Source: Gnetum montanum (lineage: Eukaryota; Streptophyta; Gnetopsida; Gnetales; Gnetaceae). From it: a DNA stretch of 64,000 nt. A program made the position numbers and the translations under genes. This document shows positions 1 through 11,289 of this stretch, piece after piece. Below the pieces are notes generated by a model, which did not search any database, was not told where the DNA came from, and worked only from the letters and a program-made list of their open reading frames with translations. How positions within the stretch are numbered: the first letter of the stretch is position 1; each line of letters starts with the position of its first letter. The DNA is taken from NCBI GenBank assembly GCA_015680685.1, contig MNCI01016470.1, positions 357,987-421,986 of the forward strand. The letters run 5' to 3'.

Positions 1-1040
1 AAAATTGTGCTAGTGTGTGTGTGTGTGTCTATTTATTTATTTCATGAAAACATTCTTTTATATGTTTATGTGTGTTTTTGAAATAAGTTTGGATGGTAGA
101 GAAAAATGTTCTGAGCTCTAACCATTCCATGTATGTTGTGATTTGGCATATCTATAAATTATGGCCTATGTGAAGGGGCAATAGCTATTTCAAGTGTAAA
201 GGCATCTTGTGTGGAAATCAAGAGTCTTTTGAAGGAAGAGGGTGCTTATGTGAACATTAAATAGGCCAAAGTAGCATATCTCCATTGATTGAATCTTTCC
301 TTAGAGTTTTGGCATGTTTGGGAGTGTTTTGGACCTATTTTGATGAGTTTAGAGTGTTTTGAGAGCTATGGGGAGTTGTTTGAAGGTGTTTGGAGGTTCT
401 AGGCCTCGAAACAAGAATCTTTGTATTTTGGCCTTGTAGGTGAGATTTCCTTGCTACATGTGAGATTTTTCAACTTTAAGTGAGATTTCCCAACTACATA
501 TGAGATGTCTCAGAAAAGAAGTCTACTACAAGACATCTTCCCTAAGACATCTACTCTGATATCCTCTATACTTAGGATAGACATCTCATGCTTCTCATAG
601 ATGTCTCACATAGACTTTAATGGACATTAAATTGAATGATAAATTGGAGGAAAGATGAAGAGACAAAATGAAAAATACATACATATACTCTTTGGGACTC
701 CAATTTGATCAAGAAATTCTAGAAAGAGAGTCTAAAGAGAAAAAGAGAGAGTGTAGGAAGTTGAGAGAAGAGTAGAAGGAGAGATAGAGTCTTGAAAAGG
801 TACCTTGATGATCATCCTTATGTGTGTAATTTCTGTTATTGAGTGTTGAGAGTTTTATTAAATATTTTGTTTGTCCTTGGGAATTATGCTTCCTCTTATA
901 TGTAAATTCTTAATTTGAGAAAGAATAAAGCTTTCATTTTCCTTTTCTTGTTCAAATTTGCTATTTTCTGAATTCAAGAGATCTTGGATTGTGGAATCAA
1001 TGGGAGCTCCTCATAAATAAGCTTCTATCCCCATCTATTT
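1..1040. repeat. AT-rich non-coding, LTR-like flank
   Basis: No coding frame is visible. There is a short TG run near 10-30, a purine-rich stretch at about 719-790 and an AATAAA at about 925, all read on the plus strand. The copia RNase H on the minus strand ends at about 1,045, so the copia 3' LTR is expected here, but no clear copy of this sequence could be matched to the other copia flank near 23,300-24,350. It may be that LTR in diverged form, or part of another element. Origin is uncertain. Confidence 0.4.
440..519. repeat. 20-bp tandem repeat, four units
   Basis: Four consecutive 20-base units start at 440, 460, 480 and 500, each beginning with the motif (G/A)TGAGAT(T/G). The first three are the most alike and the fourth is degenerate. 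Nothing else here explains the repeat. Confidence 0.7.
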
Positions 1041-1044
1041 ATAT

Positions 1045-2450
1045 AATATGGGTAGTTTTCTTACAATGAGTGATTTGGCGAATACATATGCAAATTAAGC
1101 TTATGTTCCAATGTACTCAAATTGAACATTAACAAGTTGAGCATGTTATCTAATGAAATGATGTCTGATCTTTATGTGCTTTGTTCTTAAGTTTTGAACT
1201 ATGTTTTGTCATGTTGATTATACTACTATTATCACAAAAGATGAAAAAATTAGTTGCTGAAATTCCAAGTTCCTTTAAAATCTCTCTCATTCATAGAATT
1301 TGATCATAACAACTTCTTGTTGAAATGTAATCTACCTCAATCATTGAAAGTAATATTATATTTTATTTCTTGCTACCCCATGAAACTACATATCTTCCTA
1401 GGAAATATTAGCTTTTACTTGTGCTCTAGTGATAATCAATGCATCTTATCCAATCTGCATCATAATACCCAGCTAGATCAAATGTTGAATCCATTGGATC
1501 CCAAAGTCCCTAATCAATGATCAAATATAGAAATGTTTTCCTAGCAACCTTTAAATGAGACTCTTTAGGATTATGTTGGAAACATGTACAAACTCCGAAA
1601 CTTAAGACAATGTTATATCTACTAGTAGTTAAATAATGTAACCTTCCAATCATACCTCTAAAGATCTTAGGATCTATTTTTATACCCATCTTATCCATAG
1701 GAGTTACTTTAGGCTTGACATTAGCTAGACTATACTTCTCTAATCCTCATGTACTTAGATTAGCACACAAATGTTTCTTATTTTATTCAATTAACTTAAA
1801 GCCCTAATAAATTTTTCATTTTATTCATCATGTTTATTTTGAATTCAATCTAGATCAAATAAAAAAAATCTTACACAATTTTTAAATAGTAGCACCAAAT
1901 ATTATATCATGTACATAAATATGGGAAATAATAAAATATTTATCAAAATGTTTTATAAAAATGGTAGGATATACTCTACTCCTTTTGAATCTATTATCCA
2001 AGAGCTATTATGATAGCCTCTCTTACTAAGGTCTTGGAGCTTATTTAAGCTCATAGAGAGCCTTCTTGAAATGGTAGATATAATAAAAATGACCTAGATC
2101 AATAAAATATTTAGGTTGTTCTACATATACAACTCTTAAATGATCCTTTTTAGAAAGAAACTCTTGACATTTATTTGATGTATCTTGATTCCCTTGATTT
2201 AAGCATAGGCTAACAATAGTCTTATTGATTCTAGCTTTGCTATTGATACAAATGTCTTATTAAAATTTATGACTTCCTAATTATTTTATCATTTGGTAAC
2301 AAGATGTGATTTATTCTTTATGATCATTCCTAATTCATCAATTTTATTCCAAAATACTAATTTTTTAAAATGATGGGTCTACTTTTTGGCTTAGAAGACT
2401 GTTTCCAAACATCATTTATAAAAAATTGGTTGAGCTCTTCTTGTATAGCT
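1045..2450 (-). pseudogene. Ty1/copia pol remnant: reverse transcriptase and RNase H
   Basis: Read on the minus strand, this is the C-terminal half of a copia polyprotein. At about 2,030-2,140 it reads VYVEQPKYF then KKALYELK, matching the copia RT segment VYVEQPPGF...LKKALYGLKQAP. At about 1,899-1,922 the catalytic box reads IYVHDIIFG where the family has YVDDIIFG, so one catalytic Asp is lost. At 1,510-1,698 it reads RGMIGRLHYLT followed by NPKESHL, the usual end of RT. At about 1,090-1,215 an RNase H remnant reads CDNSSIINMTK, and at about 1,060 AYVFAKSL stands where the family has ADIFTKPL. Many stops and frameshifts are present, so no protein can be made. It belongs to the copia element continued at 13,380 and 22,083. 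Confidence 0.9.
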
Positions 2451-2839
2451 AAGAGCCATTCTTCCTCTTAATTATCTTCTTTAGAGTTCTTTGGTTTAAC
2501 TTGTGAGATGTAGGTAGCATAGGCACATAGTTTTGTAGCTTTTCTCCTTGTTTTTATCCCTTCATTAAGTTTCCTAATGAAATTACTTATGGAGCATGAT
2601 TTTCTTAGTCAAGACATTTGGTCTTTTTCATGCTCTTCTTCTTCTGCAAGCTCATATTCTCTTTCACTTTCTAATTCATCTTTGAATATGTCTTGTAGCA
2701 TTTATGTTTTATTCTTGATCAAAATATCTTCATCATCTTCTTGCACAACAAGATGCATTTCATTAGTATTATTTAATTTAACATTTATAGATTTTTTATA
2801 GTAAGGGTTCTTTGATTAAAAACTATATATCCTTTGCTT
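2451..2839 (-). pseudogene. copia polyprotein linker between integrase and RT
   Basis: This part of the minus-strand copia element lies between the integrase remnant (2,840 upward) and the RT (2,450 downward). In this family the linker is variable and often serine- and acid-rich, and only scattered matching residues are seen. The plus-strand open frame at 2,577-2,801 is a serine-rich shadow of it. Confidence 0.55.
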
Positions 2840-3360
2840 ATTGTAGTGTAATCTAGAAATATATCTTCATCAAGTTAGAATAAAGAAATCTACTCCAAAA
2901 ACATGAAATTAACTTAGCGAAGATTTCTCTCTAAACTAAGTACATAGGGAGTTTTGGTTGTGAATCATCTTACTAGAACTTTTTTGGAAACCTAACATGG
3001 TGTGTTGCTTTAATCCAAAAATGATATGAAACATTTCTATCATTTAGTATAGTTATAGCCATCTCATTAAGCTAGTAATTCTTATGTTCATCCACTCCAT
3101 TTTGCTATGGTATTCTTATTGCTAAAAATTCATGATGTATTCCATGAATGTCTTAGCATTATTTGAATTTGAAATTTTTAGATTATCCTCCATAGTCACT
3201 TGTGATCATCTTGATTCCATGTTCTTTTTTATTGTTAGGTTAGTACATATCTTTACAAACTGGCCAAAATCTTCATCTTTATTTGTTATAAAGAAAACCA
3301 AAGTAAAACGAGAAAAATCCTTCTATAGTAAGAGATATTAGGTCAAAAGCTCTATGTGAT
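2840..3360 (-). pseudogene. Ty1/copia integrase remnant, duplicated copy 1
   Basis: On the minus strand, near 3,130-3,240, it reads ITSDYGG, matching the second catalytic Asp box of copia integrase (SDHGGEF). Near 3,060-3,140 it reads HHEFLAIRIP-stop-QNGVDEHKN, matching the HxFSxPRTPQQNGVVERKN signature with a stop in place of one Gln. The block has a diverged second copy starting at 3,361 and continuing at 13,380-13,920. Confidence 0.88.
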
Positions 3361-3386
3361 TTGTTTAATGTACAGTAATCTAAAAG

Positions 3387-3391
3387 TATAC
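3387..3391. repeat. Target-site duplication of T1, left
   Basis: TATAC lies directly before the first base of the T1 5' LTR and is repeated at 13,375-13,379 directly after the 3' LTR. Confidence 0.93.
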
Positions 3392-4017
3392 TGAAACACC
3401 ACTAATTTCAGCCTAGCACTTTGAATGGAAAATTACTCAAGCCCTTTCAAGATTTTGGATGGAGCCAAATTATATCTTCAAGAGATATGAATTTAGAATC
3501 ACTTGAGGAAGAAGAAATTCTAAATGAACTATATCAGAATTTACAAAAAATCTCGGGTAAATAAGTTTCATCAGGATGGGTTCCAAGACAAATATTTTTC
3601 TAAGGGAGCCAAAAATGCCAGACGACTGTTGATAATGGAAATCATAACTGCATCAATGTTTACTCTCTGACGATTCATAATCATATTGTATCTCCACAAC
3701 TCACTCAGAAACCTGGGTGATGGGTGCTGGGTTTGCAAAGATGGCAGAGATTTCTCCAATGGTGGCAACCGCTGGAGCAGCGGACACCATCAGCACCGAA
3801 AATGGATGCCTTTTTCTGTGCATCGTAGACACTGCCAAGGCCAAGGGCTCCATAGTCGAGGCTAGGTCAGGGGTGTCGGAGGCAGAGCAATGGTGCGGTT
3901 GGGGTCGGTAGCCGGCCCGGCTTGCAAAGCAATAATCATGGTCGAATGATAGCAAGGTGCAGCTAGAGTAGGCATGGTTGCAGCAGCGCGAGTAGTGGCA
4001 GCTACGTAAGAGCAAGA

Positions 4018-4440
4018 GATTGACTGATGAGGACCTAGATGAGCTTTGTGGATGTATCAACCTTGGCTTCAGCTTCGACCTCCGTAAACAGCATCTTGAC
4101 TGCCACCTCTGCGGCAACCTCCCCACCCTCGACCTCTACTATGCCATCAACCACCACTTCTTCAACAGCAGCTTCAATTCCAATTCCAATTCCAATTCTA
4201 ATTTCAATTTCAGTTCCAATCCCAATCTAAAGCCCTCCGGCACCACTGCCACTGCCGACAATGAGAGCTCCTCCTCCTACTACGGCTGCCTTAATGACTT
4301 CAACAATTCCACCTCCCCTGTATCATGGATCATCTCCAACCCAAGTGACATCCCATAGCTAATTAAAATGAGACTAAGGCACTAGGCTTAGGTGGTCGCA
4401 TGTTCAATCCACCAGTCGTCCTGCTAATGAATGCAACGAT
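4018..4440 (+). pseudogene. Captured DUF1685-like host gene fragment in the T1 5' LTR
   Basis: The sense-strand frame reads KSKRLTDEDLDELCGCINL then GFSFDLRK, and a little later GNLPTLDLYYAI. Plant DUF1685 proteins carry SLTDEDLDELKGCxDLGFGF followed by CNTLPALELCYS. After an Asn/Ser-rich stretch built from AATTCC-type repeats the frame continues to WIISNPSDIP, a stop, then KMRLRH and VVACSI, which match the family C-terminal motif SPGDxPQxVKxRLRxWAQxVAC. The two motifs lie about 110 residues apart and no intron interrupts them here. The open part is 112 codons (4,020-4,358). DUF1685 function is not established. The fragment lies in the same orientation as the element. Capture, rather than chance, is inferred from two ordered motif matches. 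Confidence 0.8.
4168..4235 (+). repeat. AATTCC-type hexanucleotide repeat in the 5' LTR
   Basis: Six-base units close to CAATTC/CAATTT repeat through this stretch and encode the Asn/Ser run of the DUF1685-like frame. The matching stretch in the 3' LTR is at about 12,070-12,128. Confidence 0.75.
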
Positions 4441-4849
4441 GGGTTTTTTTGGTATTATCGGTGAATGTCTGTGATGTGATGAAAAGCGTGCTTATGATGA
4501 TGGCTTTCCTTGGCTCCACGACCATCCCTCTGTTTCTCTCCTTATACAAATATTTGATTCTATTCTAAAATTAAGGATTTTATCTTCAATATTTTGAAAA
4601 AAAAAAAATTTCAAGCGAGCTGGAGCTGGAGTTAATCCTTTTAAATTTTCTTTGAAAATTTTTATCACTTGAGGGCCTTTTTCTAAATTGTTTGTATCTT
4701 CTTGGCTTGAATGAACCACAAATTGTAAAATGAAATGTACCTGGTCAAGAATGTAGCTTGCCAACACACATCCAACTCATACACAACTATCCAACATAGA
4801 TACATTGAACCTAGTCAAAGAATGCAACTGTCCAAGCCTTGCCCAACCC

Positions 4850-4857
4850 TATAAATA
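4850..4857 (+). promoter_or_regulatory. TATA box of the T1 5' LTR
   Basis: TATAAATA in a C-rich context, followed about 30 bases later by CATAAACTAGGAAGAGG, a plausible start region. The same box is at 12,755-12,762 in the 3' LTR. Confidence 0.7.
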
Positions 4858-5473
4858 CCCTATCAATTCACATAAACTAGGAAGAGGAGAAGAGATTGGA
4901 AGAGGAAAAAAAATTGGAGAGATTGGAAACTCTGAAGAAAGACAGAATTTTCAATCCTTGGGCACTCAAAAAACCTAATTATTGGCTTCCAAGTATTTCT
5001 CACGTTCATCCCATTTCATCGTCACATCATCACGTCATATCATTCTGGGGCTAGGTGTTTGACTTGCCATCCACACGTGTGCAACTACGCTTTGACCGGT
5101 GCATATTCCTATTTGAACAATATAATACAGTCTCATTATTGCCTTCCATTTACATTATTTACTTTGTTTTATGCTTTATTTATAATATATCTCTGTTTAC
5201 ACTTTATTTATAATTCATTATGCTCTATTTACATTTCATATCATTGTTTGCATTTTGTTTACATCCCATTTGCGATAACCCTAACGCTAGCTGTAGCTTA
5301 CGCTTGGGGAAGTCCTTGGTTGATTTGCATGCAGACCATCCAAGGCACTCTGCCTTCGTTTACTTTTCTATCCTGTCCTCAGGTGAAGGCAGGGTCAGCT
5401 ATGGCTGCCCGACGATCTCTCTATGTTTGTTTCCCTTCCAGCCTTACACCGACAATTTAGGTCAGTACATTTT

Positions 5474-5490
5474 TTGGCACTAGAAGGAGG
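5474..5490 (+). other. T1 primer-binding site
   Basis: TTGGCACTAGAAGGAGG lies four bases after the 5' LTR. It is close to the TTTGGCGCTAGAAGGAGG site known in Tat-type plant elements. T2 (25,122) and T3 (45,681-45,703, minus) carry near-identical sites, which ties the three copies together. Confidence 0.8.
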
Positions 5491-5643
5491 GCCACTTTCC
5501 TGTTATTGGTTAAAACGTCACTACCTGTCAAAACTCATCCACCTAGCCCATTTGAGTCTCCTCGTCCCTATTGATCACACTGAGCTTGTGTCACCCCACG
5601 CTACAACTGCTTGCGATCCAACTCCATTCCATTCACGTTTATC

Positions 5644-7620
5644 ATGGAATCTTCCCAAATCAACCCAGTAACACTACCGATTGCTGACTTTGGGGCCGAA
5701 GCTTCAAACCCTATGACTGCTATGGAATCCATAACCATTATTGAACACATAAATCCTCAAGGCCCTACACACCAATCCCTTAGGCTATAGGGAAAATGCT
5801 CCATTCACGCAACTCTTACACCTGAACAGTATAATTTTATCTATGTCAAAATCCAAGCCAACCTATCCATTGATCATGTAGAGAGGGAAGCTAAGCGAGA
5901 ATATGAATTTATCCACAAAGGAGGACATGAGTTCATCCCTTCTACATTTGACATAATCCCACTATCTAAAAACCATCATAAACTCATATCCCAGCTTCTT
6001 ATGGCTAGAAGTCAAGCCTTACAACTACCTCCCATAGAGCCTCAAGGTGAAGAAGATGACTTTGCAGCCCAATCTGAACATGGAGAATCATACCATACCA
6101 TTAGCCCCCATGCCCAGAAAAACCCATTATTCCATCCTTTCCTGGAAGAAACTATGTTTCCTTCTTCATCCACAAACATTCAAGGACCTGTTTTCCATTC
6201 CATTCCTATCTTCTTCGTGCTCAATAACATTCACTCNTTCCATTCCATTCCTATCTTCTTCGTGCTCAATAACATTCACTCTGATGCATCCACTTCCATC
6301 ATTCTTCCACAAGTAAGGTCCCAACAACTCCCCCAAACCAACGCAGGGTCAATCTTTTGACCTCAAGTAATTGGAATGTCATCGGTCATACCAGCTTCCA
6401 CATCCACCCATTACATACCTCAGGTGCATATCCACAAAGCGCCATTAATTACTCCAACCCAATATGTTCAGGGTGTTACTTCACAACTTGTGGTTGGGCA
6501 GTGGGTTCCACTAGTAGCCTCAGTTTCGAATACCATCCCACCACAAAAAAGTGTTAGCCCAACTACCTCTCTTTCCACAAAAAATGCAACAATTAAATCA
6601 TTATCATCCACAATCTGCTCAATCCACTAGTTTGCCTACCACCCAAGAATGGGCATAAACGTAAAAAATGATGCGCTCCTTGGTAGAGGAATTAAAATGC
6701 CTTAAAAATTTAAACAATGAGGAAGTCAAAGTACTAGATTTCTATCAAGATGACCCAATTGACCTCTCAGTTCCACCCTTAACCTTTCCATAGGGAGTCT
6801 CATTACCTCAGTTGACCAAGTACAATGGAGAAGGAGACCCAAATGCCCACCTAGTGACATTTAGAACCGAAATTCTTTTACTTCAAGCATGGCCCCATGT
6901 AATTTTGCAAGTGTTTGCAATGTCCTTAACTAGAAAAGCCTGAGACTGGTACCAATCTTTACCCCATAGCTCCATATCTTCTTTAGAGAATTTTTTACAT
7001 CAGTTTGTCACCCGTTTCAAGTACAATCTGAAACCTAAAGCCACGTTAGATAGCTTGATTCAAATTAAACAAGTGCATTTAGAGCCAACACAGAAATTTA
7101 TCCAAAGATGGAGTGTAGACCTAAATGAACTTCACGAGCCTATTCCTGAAATGTATCTGCTTACCATCCTTAAGGTAGCCGCAAATGACTTCATTAAATC
7201 GAAGCTTTATTATCTAAAACCCTGTACTTTGAGTCAGGCATTCGTATAAATTAAGGACATCGAGGAAGTAGCTCAAGCTAGCAATGACCCAGCTTACGTG
7301 GCCTACAAAAACCAACATACTCGAAGCAAAATACAACCGAAGCAACAGTAGCCGCAATCACAAAAGCAACCAACTAGGGCCAAAAAGCTAAGCAACCTAA
7401 AGCCCCAGATAACAAAGTGTACAACTTTGGTGCCAACTCACCTACATCAACAGGGACCACCCCAAAGCCCAACTTTCAGTGCAAGGACTACTCAAAGTAT
7501 AGACCACTACCGATGTAACCCTCTCAACTATTGGAGAAACTCTTGAAAGTTGGGTAAATCCAACACAAACATGTGTCAGAGATTACTCGCCAAAGACATG
7601 ATAGATACTGTGAACTACTA
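5644..7620 (+). pseudogene. T1 gag region
   Basis: The start at 5,644 is the first ATG after the primer site and opens MESSQINPVTLPIADFG. The N-terminal part reads TPEQYNFIYVKI at about 5,820-5,860, shared with T2 and T3. A stop falls near 5,789 and the frame then runs to 6,360, spanning an assembly duplication at 6,193-6,281. The central part at about 6,790-7,250 reads LPQLTKYNGEGDPNAHLVTF, then WYQSLPHSSISSLENFL and FKYNLKP. This is the retrotransposon gag (PF03732-type) pattern of a tryptophan-tyrosine box followed by an SxxxLxxxF stretch. Frameshifts separate the parts, so no full Gag can be made. It would form the particle around element RNA. Confidence 0.85.
6193..6281. other. 44-bp perfect duplication around a single N
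   Basis: Bases 6,193-6,236 and 6,238-6,281 are identical and separated only by an N at 6,237. This is what a scaffold join with unrecognised overlap looks like. The gag frame upstream and downstream should probably be read with only one copy. Confidence 0.9.
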
Positions 7621-7679
7621 AGGAACCCCACCTTAGCAGTACCAAATGAGCCCTCGGTCCCACAACATTTTAAATTGGA

Positions 7680-9381
7680 CCAATACTATCATTACCATCA
7701 AATGGCTGGTCACAGTATAGACAACTTTCATGCCTTGCAAGATGACCTGTAGGGAATGATAGAAAAAGGCCAACTAGTAATTGATATAGAAAGTCAATCC
7801 AACACAGACGATGCCTCCTATGTCATAAACTCAATTAGCACAGGTGGCAAGCCTAAACTTGTGCAACAACCTTTTGTGATCCATGTACCTCCCAATAAGG
7901 CAAGGATTCCCCTAGCCTCCACAAATAAGAGGCCTCCCTTTGTTATCAAGGTGCCACCCCAAGCACCCACAACACCCTTTGTAATCAAGGCTCAATAATG
8001 TTCATCCACTAAGATGTTAAACTGGCATGACTCGTCCGCTAAGATGTTAAAATGGCATGACGCAGCAACAAAAACCACTAAGCAACCTTTCGTCATAAGA
8101 GTGCCACAACAAGATGGCCCCTCACCTAACCGAAGCCCAATAGTGGGCAACATCTTGATCCCTCCTCATTCAAGGGTTGACCCCACTAGCAACTTGGGTA
8201 GGCCCACCAAATGGGAATGCAAGAGGACAAATGAGCAGCTCACAACTCCCATGGCCAAACCAAAGGCCACAACTAGCAAACAACAACTGAACACTAGGGC
8301 CCCTACCCCCAAGCAAACCAAGCCTAAGTTCCCCTCCCAAGAGGTTTTTCTCTCAAGCTTCATGGAGAAAGTCAAAGCCAACACAATGACCAACAACATA
8401 GACTTCGTAGCTACACTATCCCAAGTAAAACAAGTGCTAAAACAAAAGAATACAATGATAAGTTTGTATGACCTAGTCATGACTTCAGCCACTAACTGCG
8501 AAGCCTTGGCTCAAACGTTAGCATCCATTCCTGTTACATAGGACATCCCCACAAACGAAGAATCCATCCATGCAATGATTTTGCAACAGAAACCACAAGG
8601 ATTGGGTTCAACAACCTTAGCCTTTTGTGATGATGTAGTTAAAGTCAACCCCAAACGAGGGGAAGTCACTACAACTCCACTATCCATTAGCATTTTTTTT
8701 GGGCAGTGCACCATTTGTAGAGTGCATGTTGACGATGCTATAGCAACGAACATAGTCCTGTACTTTGTCAGCGACAAGCTAGGCCTGGTAGATGAAATCA
8801 GGCCAACCAAAATCACATGTCTAAAATCCTTCAATGGATCACATGTCAGGGTTAAGGGTACAATCAACTTAGCCTTTGTAGTAGGAGAGCAATTCCCTAG
8901 TAGTGTAGATTTCACTATCATAGAGGAGATGCCAGGTTTCAACATGATTCTAGGCAGGCCTTGGCTAGCTCAACTAAGGGCCATCTCCTCTCCCATCCAC
9001 CAAGAAATCCACCTTCCATATGAAGGTGGTCAAGTTATCATCCATGGTGATAACGTTTCCTCTTCGACTATCCACGACATAGACATGGTGCAAGTTTTGG
9101 AAGAAGAGTTTCTTAATGATACACCTATGATAACCAACGCAACCGTTAAGGCTAACACACCTGAACAAGTGGTTGAAGCTGAAAACCCCCCAAAGGACCC
9201 TAAACCTTGCATGCTCCCTAATCCATGCCTAGTTAGGAAGCAACTACATGACCAAGACTCTCCCTTGGCTGAAAATGTGCTTAATGCTTGCCTACCTTTT
9301 GCCTACCCCTTTGACATGCATTTTTTGACTTTTGTTTACATTGCACTAGCCTATGCGTTTACATTTTTCTCGCTCACTTAG
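7680..9381 (+). pseudogene. T1 gag C-terminus and protease
   Basis: One reading frame broken by only three stops (about 7,750, 7,996 and 8,539) runs from about 7,680 to 9,381. It opens with YYHYHQMAGHSIDNFHALQ, the counterpart of the Tat motif CxFHxxxGHDTxxCxxL but without its cysteines. Four copies of PFVI(K/H/R) follow at about 7,868, 7,936, 7,975 and 8,086. The retropepsin-like domain covers about 8,640-9,010. It has CRVHVDDAIATNIVL in the active-site position, where an intact protein has D-(S/T/D)-G, then ITCLKSFNGSHV and PGFNMILGRPWL. The frame ends about 120 codons later with no RT after it. The loss of the active-site Gly argues against activity. Confidence 0.87.
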
Positions 9382-9703
9382 ATCATGTGTTTTGCTTTGT
9401 TTATACATTTGTCAACTTAGTTCACATAGTGCATTTGAAAAACATAAAACTACAAAAACACATGGCCTGGAAAGGTCTTAAACTAGCATACGGCCCAGAA
9501 CGACCTAAAACTATCACTTTTTGCATTGCTTTTCTTTCATTCATACATTCTAACTCTATGTATGGCAGGTGTTGCTTGATGTTGTTTTCTTCCTAGTTGA
9601 TTTTTTTGCAGGATCTCATAGGCACATAGCATGACCATGCATGTAGCATCACACTTTACACAAGCAAGGTAAGAATTAGTCCGCTATGACTATAAACTGG
9701 CAC

Positions 9704-9892
9704 AGAATAGTCCTGGCATCATGACTTAAAATTGATACCATAGAATAGTCCTAGCATCATGACTTAAAACTGATACCACAGAATAGTCTTGGATCATGAC
9801 TTAAAATTGATACCATAGAATAGTCTTGGCATCATGACTTAAAACTGATACCACAAAATAGTCCTGACATCATGACTTAAAACTAATACCAT
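9704..9892 (+). repeat. 38-bp minisatellite, five units
   Basis: Five units of 37-38 bases start at 9,704, 9,742, 9,780, 9,817 and 9,855, each reading AGAATAGTC then CATCATGACTTAAAA and TGATACCA. Related but less regular units with GACTATAAACTAG extend to about 10,120. Confidence 0.88.
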
Positions 9893-10670
9893 AGAGTTCT
9901 ATCTGGTATGACACTAACCTACTACATCTATTTGCCATGACATGAAAACTAGCATCCAGAGTTCACTAAGACTATAAACTAGTTTGCCTCTTCACATTCT
10001 GCTATGACTATAAATGAGCAATTCACCATCTGCCATGACATTAAACTGGCATCCTCCAAAGGGTTATGATGTGAAACTAACCCACAACAGTCCGCTAAGA
10101 CTATAAACTAGTGACCTCATCGACGACCAGGAAAAATTTGAAAAGATGTGTCACTACAATCAATTGTTCATGTTTCGCAAAGAATTGTTGCATGATTCAT
10201 CTCATGGGCCCTAATGAAACTGATGCTATTCATGATTCTCTCTACTTTGAAAATTGCACGTGGTGACTCCATCTCCTTGTTTAAAGTGTTTAGCTGATTG
10301 TTTCATTTGTGGTTTTTCTTGTCTTCTTGGAGTTGTGTTTGCAGGATGACACTTATGAGGCGTTCGTGCATAGATGCTCTTCATCATGATGACAAGGCAT
10401 CACATTTTTCCTGACTCATGTGACTGGGTTAATTAATCTGTTCATAAGTACATTCCTAACTCATGACACATTCCCTATTCCCCATCATGCTCCCTTATCC
10501 TATTCAATTACACCCCCCTGATACATTCTGCTCACCTCAAAACTCTTGATACACTGTTGCACACTATAACTCTCTAAGCAGTTGTGACAAAAAACATGAT
10601 ACATAGTACATGATGCAAAATGCAAGTGCTCATACACAAGCACAACACAAAAAGCAAGCTCTTTCAAAAA

Positions 10671-10760
10671 GAGCAAAAAATGAAGAAAAAGGAAAAGAAA
10701 AAATAAAGAGAAAACAAAAAGAACAAGAAAAGAAAAAGCACAAAAGGTCAAAGTGAAAAA
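10671..10760 (+). repeat. Purine-rich A/G tract
   Basis: About 90 bases that are almost all A and G. The same place in T3 (40,352-40,458, read as T/C) and T4 (about 47,870-47,935) is also purine-rich on the element sense strand. Confidence 0.7.
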
Positions 10761-11274
10761 TGCACAGAAAAGGTCTTCATGACCCTATTGACATCATAAA
10801 CAAAAGATTATTGGTCATTCTCATACAAGCCTGGCGAGAAGGCAATTGTTTTGAAAAAACAGTTACACTTGTGTCTCAAAGAGACCATATTGCACATCAT
10901 CACGTGGCTTTGGCTATTTACAACGGGCCTTGTAAACACTTTATAAGAGTCTCGTTTCTCCAAAGAACGCACTTCCTATGTCTTGGCTCCGAGTCAGCTG
11001 AACACTGGCTATGGACAAGTACCAAAATACAGCTCATTCGCATGAGAGCACTCCTCTCCCACAATTCCGATAGCAATCATAACCCTTGATCAACTCCCGA
11101 CTTCCCTGGTTACAATCCCTTGCATCTTGAACCTCATCCCCTCAATCCCATGTACTTTTGAAAATGGTGCGATAATATCCAGCCAAAGGCTAATGGTTAA
11201 TGTTTGGTACTTTTTTGTTTATGGTGTTTGCACTTCTTTGTCGATGCCTCTTGAGTGAATTCCTCCAGACATCA

Positions 11275-11289
11275 ACAAAGAGGGGCCAA
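11275..11289 (+). other. T1 polypurine tract
   Basis: ACAAAGAGGGGCCAA ends directly at the first base of the 3' LTR. T4 has the matching tract at 47,469-47,484 on the minus strand. Confidence 0.85.

Larger units (their letters stand above)
3392..5469 (+). repeat. T1 5' LTR
   Basis: Paired with 11,290-13,374 over its full length. It starts with TG and ends with CA. In order it holds an AT-rich stretch, a GC-richer block (3,700-4,440) with a host-like reading frame, a TATA box at 4,850-4,857, and about 600 bases of R-U5-like sequence. The length is at the upper end for Ty3/gypsy LTRs but usual for Tat-type elements. Confidence 0.95.
9382..11276 (+). other. T1 non-coding 3' region
   Basis: No coding frame is supported between the protease stop and the polypurine tract. 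The region holds the minisatellite at 9,704-9,892, weaker repeats of GCTATGACTATAAACTAG to about 10,120, and a purine-rich tract at 10,671-10,760. The last 120 bases match the corresponding part of T3/T4 (minus, about 47,500-47,640), so the region belongs to the family and is not a later insertion. The open frame at 10,760-11,089 has no counterpart in the other copies. Confidence 0.75.

Noticed and set aside
1254-1520. 88-codon plus-strand open frame
   Set aside because: It is antisense to the copia RT/RNase H, which has clear motifs.
3701-4126. 141-codon minus-strand open frame in the T1 5' LTR
   Set aside because: It overlaps the DUF1685-like frame on the other strand, which has motif support. 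The antisense frame matches nothing recognised and is shorter in the 3' LTR.
4039-4230. Ser/Thr- and Pro/Ile-rich frame in the 5' LTR
   Set aside because: It is an alternative frame of the DUF1685-like sequence and its hexanucleotide repeat.
9704-9892. Possible CRISPR-like array
   Set aside because: The units are directly adjacent 38-bp tandem repeats without unique spacers, inside a plant retrotransposon.
10760-11089. 109-codon plus-strand frame in T1
   Set aside because: It has no conserved counterpart at the same place in T3 or T4 and no recognised motif.
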